DNA of 64,000 nucleotides from Pseudomonas sp. GM74 (GTDB taxonomy: Bacteria > Pseudomonadota > Gammaproteobacteria > Pseudomonadales > Pseudomonadaceae): positions 37,514-101,513 of the forward strand of contig NZ_AKJG01000150.1 of assembly GCF_000282455.1 (NCBI RefSeq), in the 5' to 3' direction. The notes below the pieces were generated by a model. That model was not told the DNA's origin, searched no databases, and worked only from the letters and a program-made list of their open reading frames with translations. Every line of letters begins with the position of its first letter. The stretch's first letter is position 1. A program made the position numbers and the translations under genes. This document shows, one piece after another, positions 1 through 8,905 of this stretch.

Positions 1-186
1 GACGCTGTGCGCCTTGATGGTGATCCCGCGTTCACGCTCGAGGTCCATGGAGTCCAGGACCTGGGCTTCCATTTCGCGCTCGGCGAGGCCGCCACACATC
101 TGGATGAAACGATCGGCCAGCGTCGACTTGCCATGGTCAATGTGGGCGATGATGGAGAAATTGCGGATATGACTCAAATCACTCAC
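1..186 (-). CDS. lepA: Elongation factor 4 (LepA), N-terminal part only
   Basis: The gene starts at a GTG at 186 and runs off the left edge, so only 62 residues are visible. They contain the translational GTPase P-loop AHIDHGKST and the switch region ERERGITIKA, with the LepA-type opening SDLSHIRNFSIIAHIDHGKS. LepA is a ribosome-associated GTPase that acts on stalled or mis-translocated ribosomes. The gene has its own promoter candidate and lies behind a terminator, so it is probably transcribed separately from lptG. Having lptG upstream is unusual: in P. aeruginosa lepA follows mucD. Confidence 0.9.
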   Translation of the reverse strand, partial: MSDLSHIRNFSIIAHIDHGKSTLADRFIQMCGGLAEREMEAQVLDSMDLERERGITIKAHSV

Positions 187-238
187 GGATCAACACTCAA
201 AAAGGCTGCAGGCATGGCCCGCCGAAAAATAGCCGGGA

Positions 239-268
239 ATTGTACCTGATCCACGGCGCAAGCGTCAC
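239..268 (-). promoter_or_regulatory. Candidate promoter of lepA
   Basis: On the minus strand a TACAAT -10 box (239-244) has a GTGACG-like -35 box 18 bases upstream. It sits between the lptG terminator and the lepA start, leaving a leader of about 50 bases. The -10 is strong and the -35 is moderate. Not tested. Confidence 0.45.
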
Positions 269-292
269 GTTCGCAGGTCAGACGGCGCCTAC

Positions 293-326
293 AAAAACGC
301 CCCGGTCTTGCGACAAGGGCGTTTTC
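293..326 (-). terminator. Rho-independent terminator after lptF-lptG
   Basis: Inverted repeat AAAACGCCC (294-302) / GGGCGTTTT (317-325), followed on the minus strand by a T-run. It ends the lptFG transcript and separates it from lepA. Confidence 0.75.
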
Positions 327-357
327 TAACGTCAAAGCGGTCGGGAAGTGCCCGCCA

Positions 358-1419
358 TCAACCTGCTCGACGCAACAGCCAGAGCCCCGCCACGGCACAA
401 ATACCCGCCGGCACCAGCACCGAAAGCAACGGTGGGAAGCCGAATACCTGGCTCGAAGGCCCCAGCAGATCCTGAACGATGCGGAAGGTGAAGCCCACCA
501 GAACACCGGTGAACACCCGTTGACCCAGGGTCACCGAACGCAGCGGACCAAAGATGAAGGAAATCGCCATCAACACCAGAGCGGCAGTCACCAGCGGCTG
601 CAACACCTTGACCCAAAATGCCAGCCAGTAGCGGCCATTGTTCAGCCCCTGGTCCGCCAGATAGTGGATGTAACTCCACAAGCCGCTGATCGACAGCGAC
701 TCGGGCACCATGACCACTGTGTTCAGCAACTGCGGGCTCAACGCAATGTTCCAGCGCTCTACCGGGGTCGAAACCACTTCGGTGCTGCGCTCGTGGAACA
801 GCGTGGTCGTGACATCCGACAATTCCCAGTGCTCGTTTACGAAGTCGGCACGCTTGGCGAAGCTCGCCGACAGCATGTGCCGTTCGTTGTCGAAGCGATA
901 ACGGGTCACGCCATACAGAATGCCGTCGGGTTGTACCGAGTTGACGTGAATGAACTCATCGCCCTGGCGGTGCCACAAGCCGTGCTTGGCGCTTTGTGCA
1001 TCACCGCTGCCCTGGGCCAGCGAGCGATTGGCCTGCGCTGTGGTTTCAGCGGGCGGTGCGACGTACTCGCCGACCAGCACACCGGCCAGCATCAATACCA
1101 GCATCGGTTTCATCACCGCCCAGACGATCCGGCCGATCGATACACCGGCGGCGCGCATGATAGTCAGCTCACTGTTGCTGGCCAGGCTGCCCAGACCGAT
1201 CAGGCAACCGATCAGCGCAGCCATCGGCAGCATTTCGTACATCCGGCGCGGCGCGGTCAACAACACATAACTCAGCGCATCGACCAGGGTGTAGGTATCG
1301 CTGACTTCACTCATCTCGTCGATAAAGGCAAACAGGGTCGCCAGACCGAGAATGATCCCGAGCACCGCCAGGATCGCCATGAACACACTGCTACCAATGT
1401 AGCGATCCAGCTTAACCAC
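358..1419 (-). CDS. lptG: LPS export ABC transporter permease LptG
   Basis: LptG is one of the two inner-membrane permeases of LptB2FG, which extracts lipopolysaccharide from the inner membrane and feeds it to the LptC-LptA-LptDE bridge. The 353-residue protein has the family layout: two N-terminal membrane segments (about 10-35 and 55-80), a third near 100-120, a periplasmic beta-jellyroll (about 130-265) and three C-terminal segments. It opens with VKLDRYIGSSVF. The start overlaps the lptF stop by 8 bases, so the pair is translationally coupled. Confidence 0.95.
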   Translation of the reverse strand: MVKLDRYIGSSVFMAILAVLGIILGLATLFAFIDEMSEVSDTYTLVDALSYVLLTAPRRMYEMLPMAALIGCLIGLGSLASNSELTIMRAAGVSIGRIVWAVMKPMLVLMLAGVLVGEYVAPPAETTAQANRSLAQGSGDAQSAKHGLWHRQGDEFIHVNSVQPDGILYGVTRYRFDNERHMLSASFAKRADFVNEHWELSDVTTTLFHERSTEVVSTPVERWNIALSPQLLNTVVMVPESLSISGLWSYIHYLADQGLNNGRYWLAFWVKVLQPLVTAALVLMAISFIFGPLRSVTLGQRVFTGVLVGFTFRIVQDLLGPSSQVFGFPPLLSVLVPAGICAVAGLWLLRRAG

Positions 1420-2530
1420 GGGCCACCTCCAGCGCGCTGCGGCGACTCGCCCTCTTCAAGCGCAAGGGCTCCCAGTAGAGCAAGCCCAGGCCGATGGACA
1501 GGAAAATCCCGTGCACCCACCACAAGCCGAACACCGCGGGGATCTTGCCCTTGTCGAGGGCACCGCGGGCGGCAATCAGAATGGTCAGGTAACCCATATA
1601 AAGAAGAATCGCCGGCAGTAATTTGAGGAATCGGCCCTGACGCGGATTGACCCGCGCCAGCGGCACCGCCATCAAGGTCACGATGAACACCAGCAACGGC
1701 AGAGACATGCGCCATTGCAGTTCGGCGCGCAGGCGAATGTCGTCACTGCCGATCAACGTACTGGTCGGCATCGCATCACGGTCGGTGACTTCGTCGCTGA
1801 CGTCCGGCTTTGGCAGCAATACGCCGTACTCGTCGTACTTGATCGCCCGATAGTCGGCCTGTCCCGGACTACCGTCATAGCGATAGCCGTTATCAAGAAT
1901 CAGGTAGCGGTTGCCGTCCGGACGAATTTCCTGGCGTCCCTTTTCCGCCACCAGCACGGAAATCCCGCGATCCTTGTTATTGGAACTGATGTTTTTCTGC
2001 GAGATGAACACACCCGCCAGATTGACGCGGTCATCGGACATGCGCTCGGTATAGGTGACCCGGGTGCCGTCACGCAAAGCCTGGAAGCGCCCCGGCTCCA
2101 GGGTATCGAATTCGGTCAGGGCATCCTGCTTGTTCAACAGCAACTGAAACTGATTGGCCCCCTGTGGCGCCAGGCTCAGGCTCAGCCACGCCACGATGAG
2201 CGCAACCAGGGTAGCCGGGAACAGCGTCATGTAAACCAGCCGCTGCTGGCTCATGCCGGTGGCCGAGAGCACGGTCATTTCGCTTTCGAGGTACAGGCGC
2301 CCGTAGGACAACAGGATCCCGAGAAACAGCCCCAGCGGCAGGATCAGCTGAAGGAAACCCGGCAGGCGATAGCCCATGATCAGGAACAACGAACCCGGAT
2401 CCAGCAGGCCCGAAGCCGCCTGGGCGAGGTATTTGATGAAGCGACCGCTCATGATGATGACCAGCAGTACGGCACTGACGGCGCTCAAGGTCAACAGGAC
2501 TTCGCGGGATAGATAACGGAAGACGATCAA
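1412..2530 (-). CDS. lptF: LPS export ABC transporter permease LptF
   Basis: Partner permease of LptG in LptB2FG. It has N-terminal membrane segments (MIVFRYLSREV onward), the periplasmic domain in the middle and a C-terminal membrane bundle; 372 residues is normal for pseudomonad LptF. I place the start at TTG 2530 because a CTGGAG ribosome site lies 8 bases upstream and the product then begins MIVFRYL as in relatives. An in-frame GTG at 2539 would overlap that ribosome site. It is the first gene of the lptF-lptG operon and is divergent from pepA. Confidence 0.93.
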   Translation of the reverse strand: MIVFRYLSREVLLTLSAVSAVLLVIIMSGRFIKYLAQAASGLLDPGSLFLIMGYRLPGFLQLILPLGLFLGILLSYGRLYLESEMTVLSATGMSQQRLVYMTLFPATLVALIVAWLSLSLAPQGANQFQLLLNKQDALTEFDTLEPGRFQALRDGTRVTYTERMSDDRVNLAGVFISQKNISSNNKDRGISVLVAEKGRQEIRPDGNRYLILDNGYRYDGSPGQADYRAIKYDEYGVLLPKPDVSDEVTDRDAMPTSTLIGSDDIRLRAELQWRMSLPLLVFIVTLMAVPLARVNPRQGRFLKLLPAILLYMGYLTILIAARGALDKGKIPAVFGLWWVHGIFLSIGLGLLYWEPLRLKRASRRSALEVARG

Positions 2531-2621
2531 ACCAGACACTCCAGGGTTGTCAGGCTAAGGCGGCCAAACAAGCAAACGTATCGGACGGCCCGCAAGGCAG
2601 AGCCGCCGAAAAAGATGGCGC

Positions 2622-2650
2622 ATTATCCTGTGATTGTGTGCGCCTGTCAC
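2622..2650 (-). promoter_or_regulatory. Candidate sigma-70 promoter of lptFG
   Basis: Minus-strand -35 GTGACA (2645-2650) and -10 GATAAT (2622-2627) are separated by exactly 17 bases, each matching consensus at five of six positions. It lies about 90 bases ahead of the lptF start. The rest of the lptF-pepA gap (2651-2832) carries a decayed REP half-site (about 2666-2680) and presumably the pepA promoter, for which I see no clear boxes. Confidence 0.65.
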
Positions 2651-2832
2651 TGCGCAATGCATCCCGGGCTCGCTCCCACAATCGTACAACCGAGGGTTGT
2701 CAGCCGCCGGTAGCGAGGTTCAAACTGCGGCCTTTGTCGCCGGTCGATCCTGGCGCCTTTCTGTTTATAAGCAATCGACGCACATAAGGTGTCGGGCGCA
2801 TGCGTGATAACCATCAATTCAGGGACCCGGAC

Positions 2833-4323
2833 ATGGAACTGGTTGTAAAAAGCGTCAACCCCGAAACGTTGAAGACCGCCACTCTCGTGGTCTCCGTCGG
2901 CGAAGGCCGCAAGCTCGGCGCTGTTGCCCGACAACTCGACGAACTGAGCGGCGGCGCGATCAGCGCTGTGCTCAAGCGCGGCGACCTGGCCGGCAAGGTC
3001 GGCCAGAGCCTGCTACTGCACAGCCTGCCGAACCTCAAGGCCGAGCGCGTGCTGCTGGTGGGTGTGGGCAAGGACGACGAGCTGGGTGACCGCCCGTTCC
3101 GCAAGATCATCGCCGGCATCCTCAACACCCTCAAAGGCCTGGGCGGCAGCGATGCAGTGCTGGCCCTCGACGAAGTCGTGGTCAAAGGCCGCGACAGCTA
3201 TGGCAAGTCCCGCCTGCTGGCCGAAACCCTGGTGGACGGCGAGTACAGCTTCGACCAGTTCAAGAGCCAGAAAGCCGAACCCCGCGCGCTGAAGAAAATC
3301 ACCCTGCTGACCATCAAGGCTGCCCAGGCTGAAGTACAGCGCGCCGTGACCCACGCCACCGCCATCGCCAACGGCATGGCTTTCACCCGCAACCTGGGCA
3401 ATCTGCCGCCGAACATCTGCCACCCGACCTTCCTCGGTGAGCAGGCCAAAGACCTCGGCAAAGAATTCAAGGACCTCAAAGTCGAAGTCCTCGACGAGAA
3501 GAAGATCAAGGCCCTGGGCATGGGCTCGTTCTACGCCGTCGGCCAGGGCAGCGCCCAGCCTCCGCGCCTGATCGTCATGCAATACAACGGCGGCAAGAAG
3601 TCCGAGAAGCCGTACGCGCTGGTCGGCAAGGGCATCACCTTCGACACCGGCGGCATCAGCCTCAAGCCGGGTGCCGGCATGGACGAAATGAAGTACGACA
3701 TGGGCGGCGCCGCCAGCGTGTTCGGCACCCTGCGTGCCGTGCTCGAACTGAAGCTACCGATCAACCTGGTGTGCATCCTGGCCTGCGCCGAAAACATGCC
3801 GAGCGGCAACGCTTCGCGCCCGGGCGACATCGTCACCACCATGAGCGGCCAGACCGTGGAAATCCTCAACACCGACGCCGAAGGCCGTCTGGTGCTGTGC
3901 GACGCACTGACCTACTCCGAGCGCTTCAAGCCGCAAGCGGTCGTCGACATCGCCACCCTGACCGGTGCCTGCGTAGTTGCGCTGGGTTCCCATACTTCGG
4001 GCCTGCTGGGCAACAACGACGAACTGATCGACCAACTGCTGAGCGCCGGCAAGGCCGCCGACGACCGTGCCTGGCAACTGCCGCTGTTCGATGAGTACCA
4101 GGAACAGCTGGACAGCCCGTTCGCCGACATCGCCAACATTGGCGGCCCGAAAGCCGGGACCATCACCGCAGCCTGCTTCCTGTCGCGCTTCACCAAGAAC
4201 CTGAACTGGGCGCACCTGGACATCGCCGGCACGGCCTGGACCAGCGGCGGCAAGGACAAGGGCGCCACTGGCCGTCCGGTTCCCCTGCTGACCCAATACC
4301 TGCTGGACCGCGCCAAAGCCTGA
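2833..4323 (+). CDS. pepA: Leucyl aminopeptidase PepA (M17 family)
   Basis: Cytosolic two-metal aminopeptidase that removes N-terminal residues; in enteric bacteria PepA also binds DNA in Xer recombination and carAB control. The 496-residue protein has the M17 N-terminal domain and a C-terminal catalytic domain with the signature NTDAEGRL at about 346-353 and the upstream metal-binding region GKGITFDTGGISLKP. Start ATG 2833 has AGGGA 8 bases upstream and gives the family opening MELVVKS. It heads a cluster with holC, with about 60 bases between them. Confidence 0.95.
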   Translation: MELVVKSVNPETLKTATLVVSVGEGRKLGAVARQLDELSGGAISAVLKRGDLAGKVGQSLLLHSLPNLKAERVLLVGVGKDDELGDRPFRKIIAGILNTLKGLGGSDAVLALDEVVVKGRDSYGKSRLLAETLVDGEYSFDQFKSQKAEPRALKKITLLTIKAAQAEVQRAVTHATAIANGMAFTRNLGNLPPNICHPTFLGEQAKDLGKEFKDLKVEVLDEKKIKALGMGSFYAVGQGSAQPPRLIVMQYNGGKKSEKPYALVGKGITFDTGGISLKPGAGMDEMKYDMGGAASVFGTLRAVLELKLPINLVCILACAENMPSGNASRPGDIVTTMSGQTVEILNTDAEGRLVLCDALTYSERFKPQAVVDIATLTGACVVALGSHTSGLLGNNDELIDQLLSAGKAADDRAWQLPLFDEYQEQLDSPFADIANIGGPKAGTITAACFLSRFTKNLNWAHLDIAGTAWTSGGKDKGATGRPVPLLTQYLLDRAKA

Positions 4324-4383
4324 AACCGCTGAAGGGCGGCGGTGTCACTTCCCGGTGACGCCGCTTGCCGCTCTGGAACCGCA

Positions 4384-4812
4384 ATGACCAAAGTCGACTT
4401 CTATATCCTGCCCAGCGCCGATCCTTCGGCACGCCTGGACTTTGCCTGCAAGCTCACCGAGAAAGCCTGGCGCATGGGCCACCGCATCTACCTGCATTGC
4501 AGCGACGCGGCCCAGCGTGACGATCTTGATGCGCGGCTGTGGGCGTTCAAGGGCGAAAGCTTCGTGCCCCACGGCCCCGCCGACAGCGAACCTGAGGGTT
4601 TGATTGTCCTGGGGTTGGGCGATGACTGCGGTCAGCATCAGGATTTGCTGGTCAATCTCGACCTGAAAGTCCCGGCCTTCGCCAGCAGGTTCGCCCGAGT
4701 GGCGGAAGTGGTGGTGGAAGATCCGACGATCAGAGCGGCCGCGCGGGAGAGTTTCCGTTTCTACCGCGAACAGGGCTATCCTCTGCAAGATCACCGTTTA
4801 CAGCGACTCTGA
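4384..4812 (+). CDS. holC: DNA polymerase III chi subunit
   Basis: Chi bridges the clamp-loader psi subunit and single-stranded DNA-binding protein during replication. The 142 residues match the family in length and in the opening TKVDFYILPS. An upstream in-frame ATG at 4342 would add a 14-residue non-conserved leader, so 4384 is preferred. The pepA-holC order is classical for pseudomonads; valS, which normally follows shortly after, is absent here. Confidence 0.92.
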   Translation: MTKVDFYILPSADPSARLDFACKLTEKAWRMGHRIYLHCSDAAQRDDLDARLWAFKGESFVPHGPADSEPEGLIVLGLGDDCGQHQDLLVNLDLKVPAFASRFARVAEVVVEDPTIRAAARESFRFYREQGYPLQDHRLQRL

Positions 4813-4820
4813 GCCTTTCA

Positions 4821-5228
4821 ATGGACACTCCAAAACCGCTGCAACAGTCCGCGCACCTGCTGGACGACCTTGAGTCGATCCGCCAGTTGCTCGGCGACGA
4901 CAACCTGCAACCGCCCCTGCTGACCGACACGGTCGAGGAAGGTGACCAGGAACAGATTCCCATGTTGTTCGACGCCGTAAGCGAGCCTTCGCCCCCCGTC
5001 GTAGCGACAACCCCTGCCCCCATCGTTGACCCCGTCACCACGGCGACGCCGGCGCCTGCCGCCAGCAAGAACCCGGATGACTTGCTGCACCTGGACAGTG
5101 AATTGCGCGCCGCCGCGCAGTTGATCATGCAAGACGTGATCGACGATTTCGCCCCGCACATCGAGACCGAAATCAAACGCCGCCTCAGTGCACGACTGGA
5201 GCGGTTGTTGAGCCAGTACAACGACTGA
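4821..5228 (+). CDS. Small acidic protein downstream of holC
   Basis: This 135-residue protein starts 8 bases after the holC stop and is probably co-translated with it. It has an acidic N-terminal third, a Pro/Ala/Thr-rich linker (about 55-85) and a predicted helical C-terminus with ELRAAAQLIMQDVIDDFAP. Proteins of this kind sit between holC and valS in Pseudomonas and have no established function; a replisome role is only suggested by position. Confidence 0.75.
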   Translation: MDTPKPLQQSAHLLDDLESIRQLLGDDNLQPPLLTDTVEEGDQEQIPMLFDAVSEPSPPVVATTPAPIVDPVTTATPAPAASKNPDDLLHLDSELRAAAQLIMQDVIDDFAPHIETEIKRRLSARLERLLSQYND

Positions 5229-5236
5229 ACAACTTG

Positions 5237-5267
5237 CGGTGGGGGGCTCCCACAAAAAGCCCCCGCC
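5237..5267 (+). terminator. Candidate terminator after the holC operon
   Basis: GC-rich inverted repeat GGGGGCT (about 5242-5248) / AGCCCCC (about 5258-5264) in the gap between two converging genes. There is no good T-run on either strand, so it may act only weakly or may be a decayed REP. Confidence 0.4.
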
Positions 5268-5280
5268 ACAGGTTGAATCT

Positions 5281-6048
5281 TCAGGTGCCGAGATAGCGCC
5301 CGATCAATGCAACCCCGCTGGCCAGCACCAGCCACGTCACCAGCCGCACGAACGCTTCGCGGGACAAGCGCATGGTCAGCCGTCGACCGAACCACAGCCC
5401 CAGCACCATCGCCGGTAACAGACAAACCGCCAGCACCAGCAACGGCAAATCGGCATACACACCGGCGATGGCAAACAGGCTCAGACGCACCACCGTACTG
5501 CAACTGATCAGCGCACTCTGGGTCGCCCGCGCCGCCTCCTTGGGCAGCCGGCTGTTCAAATAGATCGCATAGAGAAAGCCGCCGCTGCCAAACAACGCGC
5601 CAAACATTCCGCCCACCGTCCCCATCGGCAGCGCCCACGCGGCGGACAACTGCGCCGGACGGACAGTTATCCACAGGCTGTAAATGGCATAGGCGCTGAT
5701 AAACAACCCCATCAACAACAGCAACAGATCGGACTTGAGGTTCAGCAGGAAAATCACCCCCAGCGTGCACCCCACGGCCATGCAGGGCAGTAACCGCAAC
5801 AGCTCCGGCCTGGCCACATTGCGCCGCGAAGGCACCAGATTGCCGAATGCCGCGACAAAATCGAGCAGCACCAGCAAGGGCACGATTTTCGACAGCGGCA
5901 TGAACAGAATCAGAATCGGCCCCGCCACCAGCGCGGTGCCAAAGCCGGCGATGCCGAACACGATGTAGGCCAGGGCGATGCCGGCACCGATTACCAGCCA
6001 GTCCAGCGGGCCGAAGGGCCATTGGTTCAACAGTTCGAACACATTCAT
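5281..6048 (-). CDS. TauE/SafE family membrane permease
   Basis: This 255-residue integral membrane protein has about eight hydrophobic segments and the family features GIAGFGTALVAGP near the N-terminus and GTVGGMFGALFGSGGFLY near the middle. TauE/SafE members are proposed exporters of sulfite or other small organic anions; the substrate here is unknown. It converges on the holC operon and is divergent from xseA, with a REPIN in the gap. Confidence 0.85.
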   Translation of the reverse strand: MNVFELLNQWPFGPLDWLVIGAGIALAYIVFGIAGFGTALVAGPILILFMPLSKIVPLLVLLDFVAAFGNLVPSRRNVARPELLRLLPCMAVGCTLGVIFLLNLKSDLLLLLMGLFISAYAIYSLWITVRPAQLSAAWALPMGTVGGMFGALFGSGGFLYAIYLNSRLPKEAARATQSALISCSTVVRLSLFAIAGVYADLPLLVLAVCLLPAMVLGLWFGRRLTMRLSREAFVRLVTWLVLASGVALIGRYLGT

Positions 6049-6088
6049 TCACGTATCTTCCTTGAATACCCGTCGGTGACTTTACCTT

Positions 6089-6177
6089 TGTGGGAGCGGG
6101 CTTGCTCGCGAAAGCGGACTAACATCCCAAATCAATGTGGCTGACACACCGTCTTCGCGAGCAAGCCCGCTCCCACA
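6089..6177. repeat. REPIN (inverted REP pair)
   Basis: TGTGGGAGCGGGCTTGCTCG starts at 6089 and its reverse complement ends at 6177, forming a long hairpin between xseA and the TauE gene. These elements are mobilised by REP-associated tyrosine transposases and are common between pseudomonad genes. Confidence 0.9.
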
Positions 6178-6248
6178 TCAAGCGGCTCCACAAGGGAATT
6201 GTGCCGACACATGGAGATTGACCACCGAATGCCTTTAAACTGCGCCCC

Positions 6249-7628
6249 ATGATTAAAGATCCCTTTGCAAGACTCGGCCTTGACCGCGAAGTCCTGACCG
6301 TCAGCCAGCTCAACGGCCGCGCGCGGGTGTTGCTCGAAGACGTGTTCAGCAACATCTGGGTCGAAGGCGAAATCTCCAACCTCGCCCGCCCGGCGTCCGG
6401 CCACGTGTATTTCACCCTCAAGGACAGTGGCGCCCAGGTGCGTTGCGCGCTGTTCCGGCAGAACGCGGCACGGGTTCGCCAAGCCTTGAAGGACGGCCTG
6501 GCGGTCAAGGTCCGTGGCAAAGTCTCGCTGTTCGAGGGACGCGGTGATTATCAGCTGATCCTCGACACCGTGGAGCCGGCTGGTGATGGCGCGTTGCGCC
6601 TGGCCTTCGATGCACTCAAGGAAAAGCTCAGCGCCGAAGGCCTGTTCAGTGCCGAACGCAAGGTGCCGCTGCCGGCGCATCCGCAACGCATCGGCATCAT
6701 CAGTTCGCCCACCGGGGCGGTGATCCGCGACATCATCAGCGTGTTCCGCCGTCGTGCACCGCAGGTGCAGTTGACCCTGATCCCTACTGCCGTACAGGGC
6801 CGCGAAGCCACGGCGCAGATTGTCCGCGCCCTGAAACTGGCGGATGCCCGGGGTTTCGACGCCCTGATCCTGGCCCGGGGCGGCGGTTCGCTGGAAGATC
6901 TCTGGTGTTTCAACGAAGAAGCCGTGGCCCGCGCCGTCGACGCTTGCGTGACACCGATTGTCAGCGCGGTCGGCCATGAAACCGACGTGTCGATCAGTGA
7001 TTTCGTCGCCGACGTTCGCGCGCCCACCCCTTCCGCTGCCGCCGAGTTGCTGGCACCGGACTCCAGTGACCTGGTGCGTCGGGTCGAGAGCCTGCACCGC
7101 CGGCTAGTGATGCGCATGCGTGACCGTTTGATGCGCGACCGCTTGCGCCTGGAAGGTATCTCTCGCCGCCTGCGTCATCCCGGCGAGCGCCTGCGCCAGC
7201 AAGCGCAACGCCTGGACGACCTGGACATGCGCATGCGCCGCGCGTTCGAGCGCAGCCTCAACACCCGTCGCGAACGCTTGATCCGTCTGGAAACCCGTCT
7301 GGCCGCACAACATCCTGGCCGGCAACTGGCAATGCTGCGCCAGCGCCTCGACAGCCTGGCCGAACGCCTGCCGCGGGCGATCCGCGAAGGGCTGAAGAAC
7401 CGTCGCCTGCAACTGCACAGCCAGATGCAGACATTGCATGTAGTCAGCCCCTTGGCGACCCTCGGCCGTGGCTACAGCATCTTGCTGGACGAGCGCGGCA
7501 ACGCGATCCGCAACGCCGCGCAAACCCATACCGGCCAACGCCTGAAGGCCAAACTGGGCGAAGGTGAACTGCAAGTGCGGGTCGAAGACAATCACCTGAC
7601 GCCCGTCACCCTTTCTTTACTGGATTGA
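6249..7628 (+). CDS. xseA: Exodeoxyribonuclease VII large subunit
   Basis: Catalytic subunit of ExoVII, which degrades single-stranded DNA to oligonucleotides from both ends and acts in repair. The 459-residue protein has the N-terminal OB-fold (about 20-110), the catalytic core with ISSPTGAVIRDI and the glycine-rich LARGGGSLEDLWCFNEE, then a long coiled coil (about 310-410) and the closing LGRGYSIL motif. It is followed after 3 bases by the M23 peptidase gene, so the two are probably one operon. Confidence 0.95.
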   Translation: MIKDPFARLGLDREVLTVSQLNGRARVLLEDVFSNIWVEGEISNLARPASGHVYFTLKDSGAQVRCALFRQNAARVRQALKDGLAVKVRGKVSLFEGRGDYQLILDTVEPAGDGALRLAFDALKEKLSAEGLFSAERKVPLPAHPQRIGIISSPTGAVIRDIISVFRRRAPQVQLTLIPTAVQGREATAQIVRALKLADARGFDALILARGGGSLEDLWCFNEEAVARAVDACVTPIVSAVGHETDVSISDFVADVRAPTPSAAAELLAPDSSDLVRRVESLHRRLVMRMRDRLMRDRLRLEGISRRLRHPGERLRQQAQRLDDLDMRMRRAFERSLNTRRERLIRLETRLAAQHPGRQLAMLRQRLDSLAERLPRAIREGLKNRRLQLHSQMQTLHVVSPLATLGRGYSILLDERGNAIRNAAQTHTGQRLKAKLGEGELQVRVEDNHLTPVTLSLLD

Positions 7629-7631
7629 TCC

Positions 7632-8453
7632 ATGCCGCGTTTCTTTGCTCCGTTGTTGCTGCTGCTCCTGACCTTCAACGCCCACGCCGACAGCTACATC
7701 ACCCGCCAGCTGAACAAACCGGTGCCGGGCGGCGTGGCGGTGGTGGACCTGGGCACCTCCGCCCAGGCGCCAAAAGCCACTTACCAAGGCAAACCGGTAC
7801 TGGTGGTCAAGGAACAGAACAACTGGCTGGCCATTGTCGGCGTACCGCTGACGGTCAAGCCGGGGGCTCAATCGGTCAGCAGCGGCGGTCGCAATCTGAG
7901 TTTTACGGTTGGCAACAAGAAATACCCGGAACAGCGCATCACCCTGAAGAACACCCAACAGGTCAATCCGGACCCGGAAAATCTCAAGCGCATCGAGCGT
8001 GAACTGGCCGAGCAGATTACTGCCTACCGTACGTTCAGCCCCAACACCCCAAGCAACCTCCTGCTGGACAAGCCGGTGAACGGTCCACTGTCGAGCAAGT
8101 TCGGCGTACGCCGTTTTTTCAACGGTGAAGAGCGCAATCCCCACTCCGGACTGGACTTCGCCGTGCCCGGCGGTACGCCCATCAAGACCCCGGCCGCCGG
8201 CAAGGTGATCCTGATCGGCAACTACTTCTTCAATGGCAACACGGTGTTCGTCGACCATGGCCAAGGCTTTATCAGCATGTTCTGCCACATGTCGAAAATC
8301 GATGTGAAGGTGGGGCAGCCACTGGCCCGTGGTGACGTGGTCGGCAAAGTCGGCGCGACCGGCCGCGCGACCGGCCCGCACATGCACTGGAACATCAGCC
8401 TGAACGATGCGCGGGTCGATCCGGCTATCTTCATTGGTGCGTTTCAGCCCTGA
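7632..8453 (+). CDS. Periplasmic M23 family metallopeptidase
   Basis: This 273-residue protein has a signal peptide (about 1-19, cleavage after NAHA) and an IgG-like N-terminal region. The C-terminal LytM domain keeps the zinc ligands H171 and D175 in HSGLD and H250/H252 in GPHMHWN. All LytM catalytic positions are present, so it is likely an active peptidoglycan endopeptidase rather than an EnvC-type activator. It follows xseA by 3 bases, as in other pseudomonads. Confidence 0.9.
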   Translation: MPRFFAPLLLLLLTFNAHADSYITRQLNKPVPGGVAVVDLGTSAQAPKATYQGKPVLVVKEQNNWLAIVGVPLTVKPGAQSVSSGGRNLSFTVGNKKYPEQRITLKNTQQVNPDPENLKRIERELAEQITAYRTFSPNTPSNLLLDKPVNGPLSSKFGVRRFFNGEERNPHSGLDFAVPGGTPIKTPAAGKVILIGNYFFNGNTVFVDHGQGFISMFCHMSKIDVKVGQPLARGDVVGKVGATGRATGPHMHWNISLNDARVDPAIFIGAFQP

Positions 8454-8473
8454 TTTTTCGCTGAGGCTTCTGG

Positions 8474-8546
8474 CCCCTTCGCGGGCAAGCCCGCTCCCAC
8501 AGGGATTGCGCTGTACCTGTGGGAGCGGGCTTGCCCGCGAAGGCGG
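8474..8546. repeat. REPIN
   Basis: Inverted REP pair with a short loop: CCCTTCGCGGGCAAGCCCGC and its reverse complement. It sits just behind the M23 gene and may stabilise its transcript end. The rest of the gap to 8737 shows no gene. Confidence 0.9.
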
Positions 8547-8737
8547 CATTTCAGTCACCAGAAGAATCCAAGACTGCCGTTTTTTCCAATTGCGCACCAC
8601 TCGAACCTCGCGCAAACAACAAAACAATCACCACCAATCACAGCAATAAAATCTCGATAAACACCCGCTCACGAGTATTCCTCTCAATTTTTTTCGACTG
8701 CTTGCCAACCTTCCCCCCCAAGGTTAGGGTTGAGGGC

Positions 8738-8815
8738 ATGAAAACCTCTCACACCCTCATTCAGCTCCGCCAGCACCGCAGCCTGTGCCTCGTCAGCGCA
8801 CGACTGCCGGGCTGA
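8738..8815 (+). CDS. Candidate leader peptide upstream of leuA (25 residues)
   Basis: A short ORF begins MKTSHTLIQLRQHRSLCL and ends 90 bases before leuA. Five of its 25 residues are leucine. A T-run (8874-8879) with GC-rich sequence before it lies between the ORF and leuA, which is the layout of a transcription attenuator. The purine-rich GTTGAGG upstream is close to the ATG for a ribosome site. Attenuation of leucine biosynthesis is known in enteric bacteria; for this peptide it is my inference. Confidence 0.45.
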   Translation: MKTSHTLIQLRQHRSLCLVSARLPG

Positions 8816-8905
8816 ATCGTGGTGCCTCGTCCCAAGCGTCAGTCCAAGAACTTTTGATCCACCGGCAGGCCGCCTTTTTTCGGCCCACACAATAAGGATT
8901 TCCCG

